DNA from: Bacteroides sp. OF04-15BH
GTDB lineage: Bacteria > Bacteroidota > Bacteroidia > Bacteroidales > Bacteroidaceae
Length of the DNA: 64,000 nt
Assembly (NCBI RefSeq): GCF_003477995.1
Contig: NZ_QUEM01000009.1
Location: 51,415 to 115,414 of the forward strand
Direction: 5' to 3'
Shown: one piece after another, positions 1-7,942 of the stretch
Layout: each line of letters starts with the position of its first letter
How positions within the stretch are numbered: the first letter of the stretch is position 1
Notes under the pieces: model-generated
The model's input: the letters and a program-made list of their open reading frames with translations, nothing else
Told to the model about the DNA's origin: nothing
Database searches by the model: none
Translations under genes and position numbers: made by a program

Positions 1-1025
1 ACAGCGAGTGGCCCCAGTGGGAGTATAAGCGTGTCAAGGGAGGCAAGGTACAGCTGAACGACATAGTCGTGTTTAACTATCCGGCCGGAGATACCGTGTC
101 GCTCAATCCGAACTATCAGGCTGTGTACTACCGCCTGTGCTACGGCTACGGTCGTCAGATTTACGACCAGATGATTGCTCCGGTGCCGGTGCTTGACTCA
201 CTGCCCGTGATGCAGCAGCGTTCCTATCTGCTTCAGTTCTATGAACTGGGACGCCAGTATGTGGCGCAGAATCAGGCCGAGTTTGGTGAGGTTACCTGGC
301 GCCCGGTGGACCGTCGTGAGAATTATGTGAAGCGCTGTGTGGGATTGCCCGGACAGACGCTCCAGATTAAAGATCACATTGTTTATCTGGACGGAAAACC
401 GAATAAAGAGCCCGATAATGTGCAGTATAACTACCGCATCAGCCTGAAACAGAATATTCCCGACGAACTGGTTCGCGAACTGGGACTCAGTCAGGAAGAC
501 CTTCAGGGAGCCGCACAGCGTGGTGGCGTGATGCCGCTCACCCAGCATGCCTATGACGTTCTGTCCAAACGCAAGGATATTGTAGAAAGCATCGCTTACG
601 AGCCGGCCAACGATACCGAGGGTATCTACCCCTGGAATCAGGCAACCGGATGGACCAGCGACAACTACGGTCCGGTATGGATTCCGGCCAAGGGCAAGTC
701 TATCGACCTCACTCCGGAGAACATTGCCGTTTATGAGCGCCCGATCCGTGTGTACGAAGGCAATGACCTGCAGGTGAAGGAAGACGGAAAGATCTACATC
801 AACGGTAAGGAAGCCAAGAGTTATACCTTCAAGATGGACTACTACTGGATGATGGGTGACAACCGTCACAATTCCGAAGATTCCCGTTACTGGGGATTTG
901 TGCCCGAGGATCATGTAGTCGGCAAACCGATTATCATCTGGCTGTCGCTCGACAAAGACCGCGGATGGTTTGACGGACATGTACGCTGGAACCGCCTCTT
1001 CCGTCTGGTAGATAATATCAAATAA
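1..1025 (+). CDS. lepB: Signal peptidase I, 3' part (5' end outside window)
   Basis: Membrane-anchored serine/lysine protease that cuts signal peptides from exported proteins on the periplasmic face. The frame is already open at base 3 (reads SEWPQWEYKRV), so the membrane anchor and the catalytic serine box lie before the window; the GTG at 69 is an internal Val codon. The box with the catalytic lysine is visible (YVKRCVGLPG, Lys codon near 330), and the C-terminal boxes MGDNR and NSEDSRYWGFVP lie near 850-905. About 150 residues separate the two boxes, far more than in E. coli-type minimal enzymes, as in other long Bacteroidetes LepB. A WbqC-like gene follows after 15 nt, probably in the same transcript. 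Confidence 0.95.
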   Translation, partial: SEWPQWEYKRVKGGKVQLNDIVVFNYPAGDTVSLNPNYQAVYYRLCYGYGRQIYDQMIAPVPVLDSLPVMQQRSYLLQFYELGRQYVAQNQAEFGEVTWRPVDRRENYVKRCVGLPGQTLQIKDHIVYLDGKPNKEPDNVQYNYRISLKQNIPDELVRELGLSQEDLQGAAQRGGVMPLTQHAYDVLSKRKDIVESIAYEPANDTEGIYPWNQATGWTSDNYGPVWIPAKGKSIDLTPENIAVYERPIRVYEGNDLQVKEDGKIYINGKEAKSYTFKMDYYWMMGDNRHNSEDSRYWGFVPEDHVVGKPIIIWLSLDKDRGWFDGHVRWNRLFRLVDNIK

Positions 1026-1040
1026 GCAGAAACAAGAATT

Positions 1041-1685
1041 ATGACCGAAGAAAAAGACACCGTATGGCTCACAACCGCTTATTGGGCCCCGGTGCAATAT
1101 TATACCAAACTGTTCCGTTATCCCCGTGTGGTGACGGAACAGTTTGATCATTATACGAAGCAGACTTACCGGAACCGCTGCGTGATTGCCGCGCCCGACG
1201 GACCGTTGGCACTGACGGTGCCTACCGTGAAATACGAAGGACTGAAATGCCCCATGAAGGACATCCGCATTTCCGACCACGGCAACTGGCGCCATCTGCA
1301 TTGGAACGCGCTGGAATCGGCCTACCGCAACAGCCCGTTCTTTGAGTACTATGCCGATGATTTCCGCCCGTTCTATGAGAAAAAGTGGGATTTCCTGTTG
1401 GATTTCAATCTGGCCATTCAGGACACGGTGTGCCGCCTGATTGACCTTCAGCCTCAGATGAGTCGTTCCGACCAGTTCCTCGACGAAAATTGCGGTCCGG
1501 CAGAAGATTGCCGTTTCCTGATCCAGCCGCGTGTTCCGGCCGAGCAGGACGCCCATTTCCGAGCCGTACCGTATTATCAGGTATTCGCCGAAAGAAACGG
1601 TTTCCTGCCCAATCTGAGCATTGCAGACCTGCTCTTCAATATGGGACCGGAAAGCCTTCTGGTACTTCGCGACTGCTGTCAGTAA
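1041..1685 (+). CDS. WbqC-like family protein
   Basis: 214 residues resembling the WbqC-like family (PF08889), named after a gene of O-antigen clusters but without a settled biochemical role. The N-terminal WLTTAYWAPVQYYTKLF and the following region with FDHYTKQTYRNRC fit the family; no signal peptide or membrane segment is seen, so it is probably cytoplasmic. It begins 15 nt after lepB and is followed at once by a strong hairpin terminator, so lepB and this gene likely form the end of one operon. Family assignment is by memory of the sequence pattern; function is not inferred. Confidence 0.8.
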   Translation: MTEEKDTVWLTTAYWAPVQYYTKLFRYPRVVTEQFDHYTKQTYRNRCVIAAPDGPLALTVPTVKYEGLKCPMKDIRISDHGNWRHLHWNALESAYRNSPFFEYYADDFRPFYEKKWDFLLDFNLAIQDTVCRLIDLQPQMSRSDQFLDENCGPAEDCRFLIQPRVPAEQDAHFRAVPYYQVFAERNGFLPNLSIADLLFNMGPESLLVLRDCCQ

Positions 1686-1691
1686 AGAAAA

Positions 1692-1742
1692 AAAAATCGC
1701 TCCACGAAACAGTTGGAAAAGCTGTTTCGTGGAGCGATTTTT
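1692..1742. terminator. Bidirectional intrinsic terminator
   Basis: Perfect 21-bp inverted repeat (1692-1712 and 1722-1742) with a 9-nt loop and A/T tracts on both sides. It lies between the convergent WbqC-like gene and the histidine phosphatase and should stop transcription from both directions. Confidence 0.92.
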
Positions 1743-1758
1743 CGTTTGTTTCAAATCA

Positions 1759-3030
1759 TCACGGCAGTGCGATCTGGTTCAGTGTATTTCTCCAGTAATC
1801 CTTTACGGCCTTCCATTCATAATAAGGAGCCGTTTTCGATTTTATCGGTAGCGTGGCTTCCCGCTCGTTCAGCAGGATTTTTACCAGAATATTGCCTTTT
1901 GCATTCTTGTAGAATACCATCTGAATGTTGCCGCACATCGGGATAATCTGATAAGTGCGGTAAGTATCGGCAATTTTTTGCCAATCGGCAGTCTCGGTAC
2001 GGAGGCGGTTCAACCCCATCAAGGTTGCCAGTGGAGCCAGATTGGTGTCGTGGCCGAAGCGCAGGCTCACCAGCTTGCAGGAATGATTGATAACCGAGTC
2101 GGCCGTTTCGATGAAGTTGTTCAGCAGATTCTTTTCCAGATAATACATGTGTCCTCCGCTCAGTGGCGAAGCTCCTTTTTCGTAATACCATTCAAAGTTG
2201 TTCCGTTGCCACATGTCGTATGCTTCCTCCTGAGAGAACAGAAAGTCCAGTCCCTGCTGGTTGTCGTAGCTCTGACTGATTCCGTGCAATTCGAACAGAT
2301 CGGCCATAAACTTGCGGGTGTCCGGAATATGTTGCTGCACAAAATCCGCTTTGCGGAACAGTTCTTTCAGGATTCTTTCCGGATGAATGTAAATGCTGTC
2401 CGCCATCCGATATACCGAGTCCATATGGACGAGATTCTGTTGTTCGTAGGCTTCGTTCTCGTATTTGATATAATACAGGTCGGCATTGCTGCTTTCCGTG
2501 GTGACATTCAGCTTTGGATTCAGCCCTTTCAGTTCCACACAGGCGGCCGCCATGGATAGAAAGGCGCGGGTCTTATAGGTAGACCGGGCGTCGACGTGCA
2601 CTCCGTCGGCAAACACTTCCGGATAGTTCCGGAACATTCTCTGAATCAGTTCGCGGTGCTGACGCGCTCCCTTTTCGGTCAGTTCCCCGTAACGCCCCTT
2701 GGCGCGGTCATAAAGTTCTGTGGCAATCTTCAGAGTCTTTTCCCCTGTCGGAGTCAGCATCTGAGCCTTTTCTGCGTCCCACAGAATCTGGAGCGGTTCG
2801 GTATATTTCTTCTCCTTGGTAAGATGACGGGAGCCATGACGGGCAAAAGAAGACAGATAAAAGGCTTTATAGCCCGCTGGAGGCGCTGTTTGTGCTGTGG
2901 CGGGGGCTTGATAGGCAAAATATTTTCCCGCGCTCAGAAGCGGGTTTTTCTCAATATCCTCGCGTGCGGTCTGTGCCGGTGCATTCCAGATGCAGCAGGT
3001 GAGGGCAAATAAAAGTACGGCTCTTCTCAT
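1759..3030 (-). CDS. Histidine acid phosphatase (MINPP/phytase-like), secreted
   Basis: 423 residues with a signal peptide (MRRAVLLFALTCCIWNAPAQ). It belongs to histidine phosphatase branch 2: the catalytic RHGSRH motif lies near residue 65 and the C-terminal catalytic motif appears as GHDTN near residue 330. Members hydrolyse phosphomonoesters, often inositol phosphates such as phytate, and gut Bacteroides have a known MINPP-type phytase; the substrate cannot be read from sequence here. The C-terminal motif is HD rather than the HAE of the MINPP subgroup, so a glucose-1-phosphatase- or general acid-phosphatase-like activity is also possible. A TACCTTTG box at 3061-3068 gives a leader of about 25 nt. 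Confidence 0.85.
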   Translation of the reverse strand: MRRAVLLFALTCCIWNAPAQTAREDIEKNPLLSAGKYFAYQAPATAQTAPPAGYKAFYLSSFARHGSRHLTKEKKYTEPLQILWDAEKAQMLTPTGEKTLKIATELYDRAKGRYGELTEKGARQHRELIQRMFRNYPEVFADGVHVDARSTYKTRAFLSMAAACVELKGLNPKLNVTTESSNADLYYIKYENEAYEQQNLVHMDSVYRMADSIYIHPERILKELFRKADFVQQHIPDTRKFMADLFELHGISQSYDNQQGLDFLFSQEEAYDMWQRNNFEWYYEKGASPLSGGHMYYLEKNLLNNFIETADSVINHSCKLVSLRFGHDTNLAPLATLMGLNRLRTETADWQKIADTYRTYQIIPMCGNIQMVFYKNAKGNILVKILLNEREATLPIKSKTAPYYEWKAVKDYWRNTLNQIALP

Positions 3031-3060
3031 ATTCTGTTATTCCTAAAAAAATCTTGTCTG

Positions 3061-3068
3061 CAAAGGTA
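3061..3068 (-). promoter_or_regulatory. -7 box TACCTTTG for the phosphatase gene
   Basis: Exact match on the minus strand to the Bacteroidetes primary-sigma box TAnnTTTG, 31 nt before the start codon at 3030. Confidence 0.7.
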
Positions 3069-3167
3069 GTGTTTTCTGCATGCCGCCGGTTTTTTCGTTT
3101 CTTTTTTTCTTCACGCCGTTTTTCGCTGTTATACCATTGTAACCGGTTTGTTTTATCAATTAAATAA

Positions 3168-3225
3168 ATCATCTCAATGATTTTCTAAAAACATCACAAT
3201 CATTTTTTCCAATCATCCTGATGAT
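3168..3225. repeat. Triple 22-bp-phased ATCAT element, copy A
   Basis: Three 14-bp dyads of form wwCAT-n4-ATGAw start at 3168, 3190 and 3212, exactly 22 bp apart, flanked by A and T runs. Centre tetramers are CTCA, CACA and CCTG. The 14 nt after the last unit (TTTTCAGAAGCTTC) recur with one change after copy C. The element sits between the divergent phosphatase and outer-membrane barrel genes, ending 94 nt before the latter's -7 box. The rest of the 354-nt gap 3031-3384 holds the two promoters and otherwise AT-rich sequence with nothing else I can name. Confidence 0.85.
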
Positions 3226-3319
3226 TTTTCAGAAGCTTCATGGAGATAAGAAAATTCTGTGTTTTTTATATAAAATAAATATTTTCTCCGTTTTACTTGT
3301 TTATAATTTTCTTTTGTCT

Positions 3320-3327
3320 TAGATTTG
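3320..3327 (+). promoter_or_regulatory. -7 box TAGATTTG for the outer-membrane barrel gene
   Basis: Exact TAnnTTTG match with a CTTG at 3296-3299 (20-bp spacer) as possible -33 partner. It implies a leader of about 50 nt before the ATG at 3385. Confidence 0.65.
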
Positions 3328-3384
3328 CCGTCTCACCATTTGAGTGGCGGGAGTAAATATGTTTTATTTTTAAAATGAACGACT

Positions 3385-4065
3385 ATGAAAAAATTTTTCT
3401 TTTTATTGGCGAGTGGTATGCTGTTGGGTTCTTCCGTGGCTCAGGCACAGTATAAGGCTGAGGCAAACACCTGGTCTGTTGAAATGAACTATTCGCCCGG
3501 CGGTGCAGACAACGGACGCTTTGATTTGCAGAAATACGGTGCACGGGTCCGTTATCACATGAGCAATAATCTGGCCCTGCGTTTTAATGTGGGTATCGGT
3601 ACCAGCAGCGACATCAGCACCACTTATTTCAAGGACTCTAATGACAAGGAGTATGAATCAGATGCCAAGGTCTTTGTAAACAAGTTCTCTTTCATGCCGG
3701 GTCTGGAGTATCACTTTGACAAGTTCGAGCGCGTATCTCCATTTATCGGAGGTGAACTGGGATTCATTGCCGGAAATACCGGAAACAAGACCGACAATAC
3801 ACGGAATGACAATTACACGGTAGAAAAGACTCCGTTCTTCGGTTTTGGCATTAATTTCATTACCGGTTTTGATGTGTATGTGTGCAAAGGTCTTTATCTC
3901 GGTGCCGAATTGGGCTTGGGATATGAATATAACAGCACAGGCCGCAAGAATACCGAGGTTTCCAATGGAAATACTGTAGAGAATGAAGACGGTAATTCAG
4001 CTTCATCAAGTCATGATTTCGGATTTAACGTGAATCCTTCCATACGAATTGGTTGGAACTTCTAG
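3385..4065 (+). CDS. Outer-membrane beta-barrel protein
   Basis: 226 residues with a signal peptide ending SVAQAQ. The remainder alternates polar and hydrophobic residues, is rich in Gly and aromatic residues, and ends in WNF, the terminal aromatic signature of outer-membrane barrels. It resembles the small 8-strand OmpX/OmpW-like porin families of Bacteroidetes. No ligand or transport specificity can be read from it. It stands alone, with its own promoter and a shared terminator downstream, and repeat element copy A upstream. Confidence 0.75.
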   Translation: MKKFFFLLASGMLLGSSVAQAQYKAEANTWSVEMNYSPGGADNGRFDLQKYGARVRYHMSNNLALRFNVGIGTSSDISTTYFKDSNDKEYESDAKVFVNKFSFMPGLEYHFDKFERVSPFIGGELGFIAGNTGNKTDNTRNDNYTVEKTPFFGFGINFITGFDVYVCKGLYLGAELGLGYEYNSTGRKNTEVSNGNTVENEDGNSASSSHDFGFNVNPSIRIGWNF

Positions 4066-4097
4066 GCAGATTCTTTTCCTGATTTAATATAACAAAA

Positions 4098-4142
4098 AGC
4101 CATGATTCTCGCAAAATGGGATATTTCGTGAGAATCATGGCT
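4098..4142. terminator. Bidirectional intrinsic terminator
   Basis: 20-nt arms (4098-4117, 4123-4142) pairing with two mismatches, with A run before and T run after. It lies between the convergent barrel gene and the flavoprotein gene. Confidence 0.85.
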
Positions 4143-4155
4143 ACTTTTTATGGTT

Positions 4156-5400
4156 TTATTCAGGGCGGTTCTTGCCGATGTGCTGGGCCACCGTATAGGC
4201 CGTGGTCCAGGCTGCCTGCAGATTGAACCCTCCGGTGATGGCATCAATATCGAGCACCTCGCCGGCAAAGAACAGGCCCGGACAGTGTTTGCTCTCCAGA
4301 GTCTGGTGCGATACGGCATTCAGACTGATGCCTCCGCAGGTGACAAATTCCTCGCGAAAACTGCCTTTGCCGCTCACTTCATACGTATCCGAGGTGAGCA
4401 GGGTGACCAGCCGGTTGATGCTTTTCTTGCCCGTTTCCCCCCATTTCTTGTCGGGAGTGAGTCCGGCTTTTTCGATCAGATGGTTCCAGAGTCGCTGGGG
4501 CAGCAGATAAGGACGGATGCTGGCCAGTTGTTTCTGGGCATGCTGGTTCTGGATGTGTTTCAGCTCTTCGGCAACACGCTCGGTATTGTTTTCTTCGATC
4601 CAGCACACCTGCAACGGAAAACGGTAGCCGTTTTCGTGAATCCAGCGGGCTGCGTAGGACGACAGTTTCAGAATGGCCGGACCGCTCATGCCCCAGTGCG
4701 TAAAGAGCAGGGCGCCCTGGCTTTTGAATTTGGTGCCCGGAATCCAGGCCGTGGCTTCCTCTACAACGATACCCATAAGCTGATGGGCTGCTTCGTTTTT
4801 GATATTAAACGTATAAAGCGAAGGTACGGGAGCCTCGGTTTCGTGTCCCAAAGTCTCCAGATAAAGCAGGTCTTTGGGGAGCGGTGCTCCACCCGAAGTG
4901 ATGGCCACACGGTCCACGCAGCAGGGAGCTATGTCGGCCGAGGTAAAGGACAGTCGGAAGGTGCCGTCCTCGAGATGCTCTATCCGGCTCACTTCATGGC
5001 GTGTCCGGATTTCCGTCCCATTCTTCTGTGCTTCTCTTTTCAGGCAAAGGATGATGGACTCCGAGTCCTGTGAAACTGGAAACACACACTGGTCTTCTTG
5101 GGTGGTGAGCCTCACACCTCTGTCTTCAAACCACTGGTAGGCATCCTCATAGTCGAAAGTCTTGAACAGCTTCTTCATGAGCCGGTGGCCGCGCGGATAG
5201 GCATGCACCAGGTCTTTGATTTTGGCAAAAGAGTTGGTCAGGTTGCACCTTCCTCCTCCCGAAACCTTTACCTTGGCCAGCACTTTGGCGGCTTTCTCAA
5301 AAATGATGACTTGTGTGTCCGGATTGCTTTTCCGGATATTGGCAGCCAGAAAGAATCCGGCGGCTCCTCCGCCGATGACGGCGATTCTGGTTGTAGCCAT
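4156..5400 (-). CDS. FAD-dependent oxidoreductase, HI0933/BaiN family
   Basis: 414 residues. The N-terminal dinucleotide-binding motif (IAVIGGGAAGFFLA), the family motif KVSGGGRCNLTN near residue 50 and the C-terminal GGFNLQAAWTTA (FAD contact) place it in the HI0933-like (YhiN/BaiN) flavoproteins. BaiN of Clostridium was described as acting in bile-acid dehydroxylation, but the family is very widespread and the usual substrate is unknown, so that role should not be assumed. It begins 24 nt after the M16 peptidase gene and is probably co-transcribed with it. Confidence 0.88.
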   Translation of the reverse strand: MATTRIAVIGGGAAGFFLAANIRKSNPDTQVIIFEKAAKVLAKVKVSGGGRCNLTNSFAKIKDLVHAYPRGHRLMKKLFKTFDYEDAYQWFEDRGVRLTTQEDQCVFPVSQDSESIILCLKREAQKNGTEIRTRHEVSRIEHLEDGTFRLSFTSADIAPCCVDRVAITSGGAPLPKDLLYLETLGHETEAPVPSLYTFNIKNEAAHQLMGIVVEEATAWIPGTKFKSQGALLFTHWGMSGPAILKLSSYAARWIHENGYRFPLQVCWIEENNTERVAEELKHIQNQHAQKQLASIRPYLLPQRLWNHLIEKAGLTPDKKWGETGKKSINRLVTLLTSDTYEVSGKGSFREEFVTCGGISLNAVSHQTLESKHCPGLFFAGEVLDIDAITGGFNLQAAWTTAYTVAQHIGKNRPE

Positions 5401-5424
5401 GAACAGTAATGCTTTTGATGGTTT

Positions 5425-6723
5425 TTATTCGAAAATCAGGATGCTGAGCTTGTCCGGAGCAAACAGTTCGCAGGCCACCTGATGCAGTTCCTGTGCCGTG
5501 AGCGCGTCGATCTTCCGGTAGAGCGCTTCGCGGTCGCGAATGATATGATAATGCAGATAGGTCTTGCCCGAAGCCAGTGCCACATTCTCAAAATTATCAT
5601 ACGACACACCGATCTGTCCCTTGATCTGACGCTTGGCTGCTGCCAGCGCACGGTCGCTGATCGGTGCGCGGGTCCACCGTTCCAGCTCTTTCTGGATGAG
5701 GCGTACGCAGCGCTTCACGTCGTGCGGGTCGCAACCGAAATATACGCTCCAGATACCCGTATCGGTATAGCTCGTCATATTGCTTTCCACGGTGTAGACC
5801 AGTCCGTTGTTTTCCCGCAGGATGATGTTGAAACGCGAGCTCATTCCCGGTCCGCCCAAAATATTGTTCAGCAGATACAGTGCGATGTGACGCGGGTCGC
5901 GGGCACTGTAAGCGCGGGTACCCATCATGACGTGTGCCTGGTGTGTATCTTTGTTTTTGGTGATGCGGGCTGCCTGATAGGGGGGCAACGGCATTGGTTC
6001 GGTTGGGGCAACCGGCTGTTGGTTTTCCTGCTGGAACAGGTAAGGATACAGCGGACTTTCCGGACCGAGCGAACTGCTTACCTGGGCGATGGCCTTGTTC
6101 AGGGTGTCTACGACCTTCTTTCCGGGTATCTGTCCGTAAAGGAAGAACACCATGTTTTCCGGACGGTAATTGCGCCGGATGAATTTCTGTACGTCCTCCG
6201 AGCGGAACTGGCGCAGCTTGTCGGCTTCGCCCAGAATGTTTCGTCCCAGAGGATGCCCCTGAAAGATGATATTCTCAAATTCATCGAAAATCAGTTCGGC
6301 CGGTGAGTCGTTGTAACTTTCAATCTCATCAATCACCACTTCCACCTCCTTGTTCATCTCATTTTCCGGGTAAGTGCTGCCCAGTACGATATCGGTCAGA
6401 ATCGTGGCCGCCTTGGGGAAATGTTCCTTCAGAAAGGTGGCATAATAAATGGTTTCCTCCTTTCCGGTATAGGCATTCAGATCGCCGCCAACCGACTCCA
6501 TGTAGTTGATAATCTGACGCGAACTTCGGTGGTGCGTTCCCTTAAAGGTGAGATGCTCACAGAAATGGGCCATACCGCTTTCGTGAGGCAGTTCATCGCG
6601 AGTGCCGGCCTTGATGGCTATACCGCAATAGACCACATTGGTGATGGAAGGGATGGCCACCACACGCATGCCACAAGGCAGTGTGGTGGTGAATATATCG
6701 GTTGCTGATGTTTCTTGAGTCAT
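5425..6723 (-). CDS. M16 family zinc peptidase
   Basis: 432 residues from the chosen start (MTQETSATD). The inverted zinc motif HxxEH is present as HFCEHLTF, with the downstream Glu of the family in the segment EVEVVIDEIESY. It is a pitrilysin/processing-peptidase-type metalloprotease; there is no signal peptide, so a cytoplasmic role in peptide turnover is likely. An upstream in-frame start at 6789 is rejected because the promoter box TATTTTTG (6747-6754, minus strand) lies downstream of it. The BaiN-type gene follows after 24 nt. Confidence 0.92.
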   Translation of the reverse strand: MTQETSATDIFTTTLPCGMRVVAIPSITNVVYCGIAIKAGTRDELPHESGMAHFCEHLTFKGTHHRSSRQIINYMESVGGDLNAYTGKEETIYYATFLKEHFPKAATILTDIVLGSTYPENEMNKEVEVVIDEIESYNDSPAELIFDEFENIIFQGHPLGRNILGEADKLRQFRSEDVQKFIRRNYRPENMVFFLYGQIPGKKVVDTLNKAIAQVSSSLGPESPLYPYLFQQENQQPVAPTEPMPLPPYQAARITKNKDTHQAHVMMGTRAYSARDPRHIALYLLNNILGGPGMSSRFNIILRENNGLVYTVESNMTSYTDTGIWSVYFGCDPHDVKRCVRLIQKELERWTRAPISDRALAAAKRQIKGQIGVSYDNFENVALASGKTYLHYHIIRDREALYRKIDALTAQELHQVACELFAPDKLSILIFE

Positions 6724-6746
6724 GATGTTTCTTGTTTTATCTGGTG

Positions 6747-6754
6747 CAAAAATA
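6747..6754 (-). promoter_or_regulatory. -7 box TATTTTTG for the M16 peptidase gene
   Basis: Exact TAnnTTTG on the minus strand, 24 nt before the ATG at 6723. It decides the start codon. It lies just after the stop codon of the preceding gene. Confidence 0.65.
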
Positions 6755-6772
6755 GGAAAATTGCGCCAATCT

Positions 6773-7903
6773 TTAATTGCCGATTTCAAAAGAAGCCCGA
6801 ATCAGAGCGGCCATTTTATAGGTACCGTTCGTGTTGATGCAGTGCAGTGCCGGTTGCAGAGACAGATATTCGCACACCGGAAGAGTGGTGGTCAGCTCTA
6901 TGTCTGTTTCCCGGCCATCGCTCATCAGCACGCGGTTTACGGCCAGTCCGACTTGCGCTTCCATATTTCCGAGGCGGTTGCATACCAGTCCGGCTCCCCA
7001 GTAATGGCTGCAATAGCTGCTTTCCTTTGGGGCAATGCTTCCTTGCAGCATCAGTCCCAGTCCGCTTTTGCCGATGGTGCAGAGTTCCTGTTCGGCCAGC
7101 AGCCACAAAGCATATTGGAACGGTTTTTCCGGCTTCCCGGTATCTTCGTTTTCCATGCTCGAGTTGCTTAGTCCCGCTCCCAGAGAATAGGTATAGCGCT
7201 CCTGGTCGGAATACTGTATGCTGGTGATGTTTACCACTCCGTCGCCTTTCGGACAGAAACGGAACTGATGGTCCAGACGGTCGTCGGCCATACCGTTATA
7301 GAGAGTTTCCTTGATGGTCAGTTTCTCTATGGGCTGGTATTCAAGATGAAGCGCCAAGGCGGCTACAGGGGCCGTGGCTACAGGAAAATTGTAGGCCAGG
7401 GTAGGGAAACTGGTATGGGATGAATTGGTAAAAAGACTGGTGTAGGGTGAATTAAAACAGTCGAGATCATTATTATGCAGTCCAAGAGAAACCAGTCCTT
7501 TGTCGCCCAACTGCTGCGACAATTCGAACTGCATCAGTCGGAATGCCTTGTTGGCTCCAATGGTAATGTTGGAAAACCACTGCAAGTCTCCGAGCACCGG
7601 ATTATGATATTCGTACGTGGCAATGGCATCCATGTTGAGCGATCCGCCTTTCCATAAGCCGATTTCCGCTCCGGCTTCTATATAGTTGGCCCATCCGACG
7701 CGGCCGTCACTGATGTTCCAGGGCATTTCCGTAGTAACGGAAGCATACCAGGATACGCGTGGTGCCGAAGCGGTATCGGCTGCAAGAGAATCGGGCAAGG
7801 ATTGCGGATTCTCTTGTGCTGAGGTTACAGACCATGTCATAACAGAAAGACAGAAAGCAAGGCATCTGAAAATGCCTTGCTTTGTACGTGTGATAAAATT
7901 CAT
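6773..7903 (-). CDS. Predicted outer-membrane beta-barrel protein downstream of feoAB
   Basis: 376 residues with a signal peptide (cut near SVTSAQ) and a long series of amphipathic strands (for example GLMLQGSIAP, YTYSLGAGL), typical of an outer-membrane porin; some segments recall carbohydrate-type porins, but I cannot assign a family firmly. It starts 39 nt after the feoAB stop with no terminator between, so it is probably transcribed with feoAB. That context suggests, as inference only, a role in passage of ferrous iron or a small ligand across the outer membrane. Confidence 0.6.
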   Translation of the reverse strand: MNFITRTKQGIFRCLAFCLSVMTWSVTSAQENPQSLPDSLAADTASAPRVSWYASVTTEMPWNISDGRVGWANYIEAGAEIGLWKGGSLNMDAIATYEYHNPVLGDLQWFSNITIGANKAFRLMQFELSQQLGDKGLVSLGLHNNDLDCFNSPYTSLFTNSSHTSFPTLAYNFPVATAPVAALALHLEYQPIEKLTIKETLYNGMADDRLDHQFRFCPKGDGVVNITSIQYSDQERYTYSLGAGLSNSSMENEDTGKPEKPFQYALWLLAEQELCTIGKSGLGLMLQGSIAPKESSYCSHYWGAGLVCNRLGNMEAQVGLAVNRVLMSDGRETDIELTTTLPVCEYLSLQPALHCINTNGTYKMAALIRASFEIGN

Positions 7904-7942
7904 TTGTAGTGTTTCTTTATTTTATAGTGAATCAAACTTTTC

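Noticed and set aside
69..71. GTG as start of lepB
   Set aside because: The frame is open to base 3 with conserved lepB sequence upstream; the gene is simply cut by the window edge.
198..1754. 518-residue open frame on the minus strand across lepB and the WbqC-like gene
   Set aside because: It is antisense to two well-recognised genes and has no recognisable domain; the openness comes from codon bias on the coding strand.
3168..3225. CRISPR array
   Set aside because: Although periodic, each element has only three short degenerate dyads at 22 bp with A/T filler, no true spacers and no cas genes.
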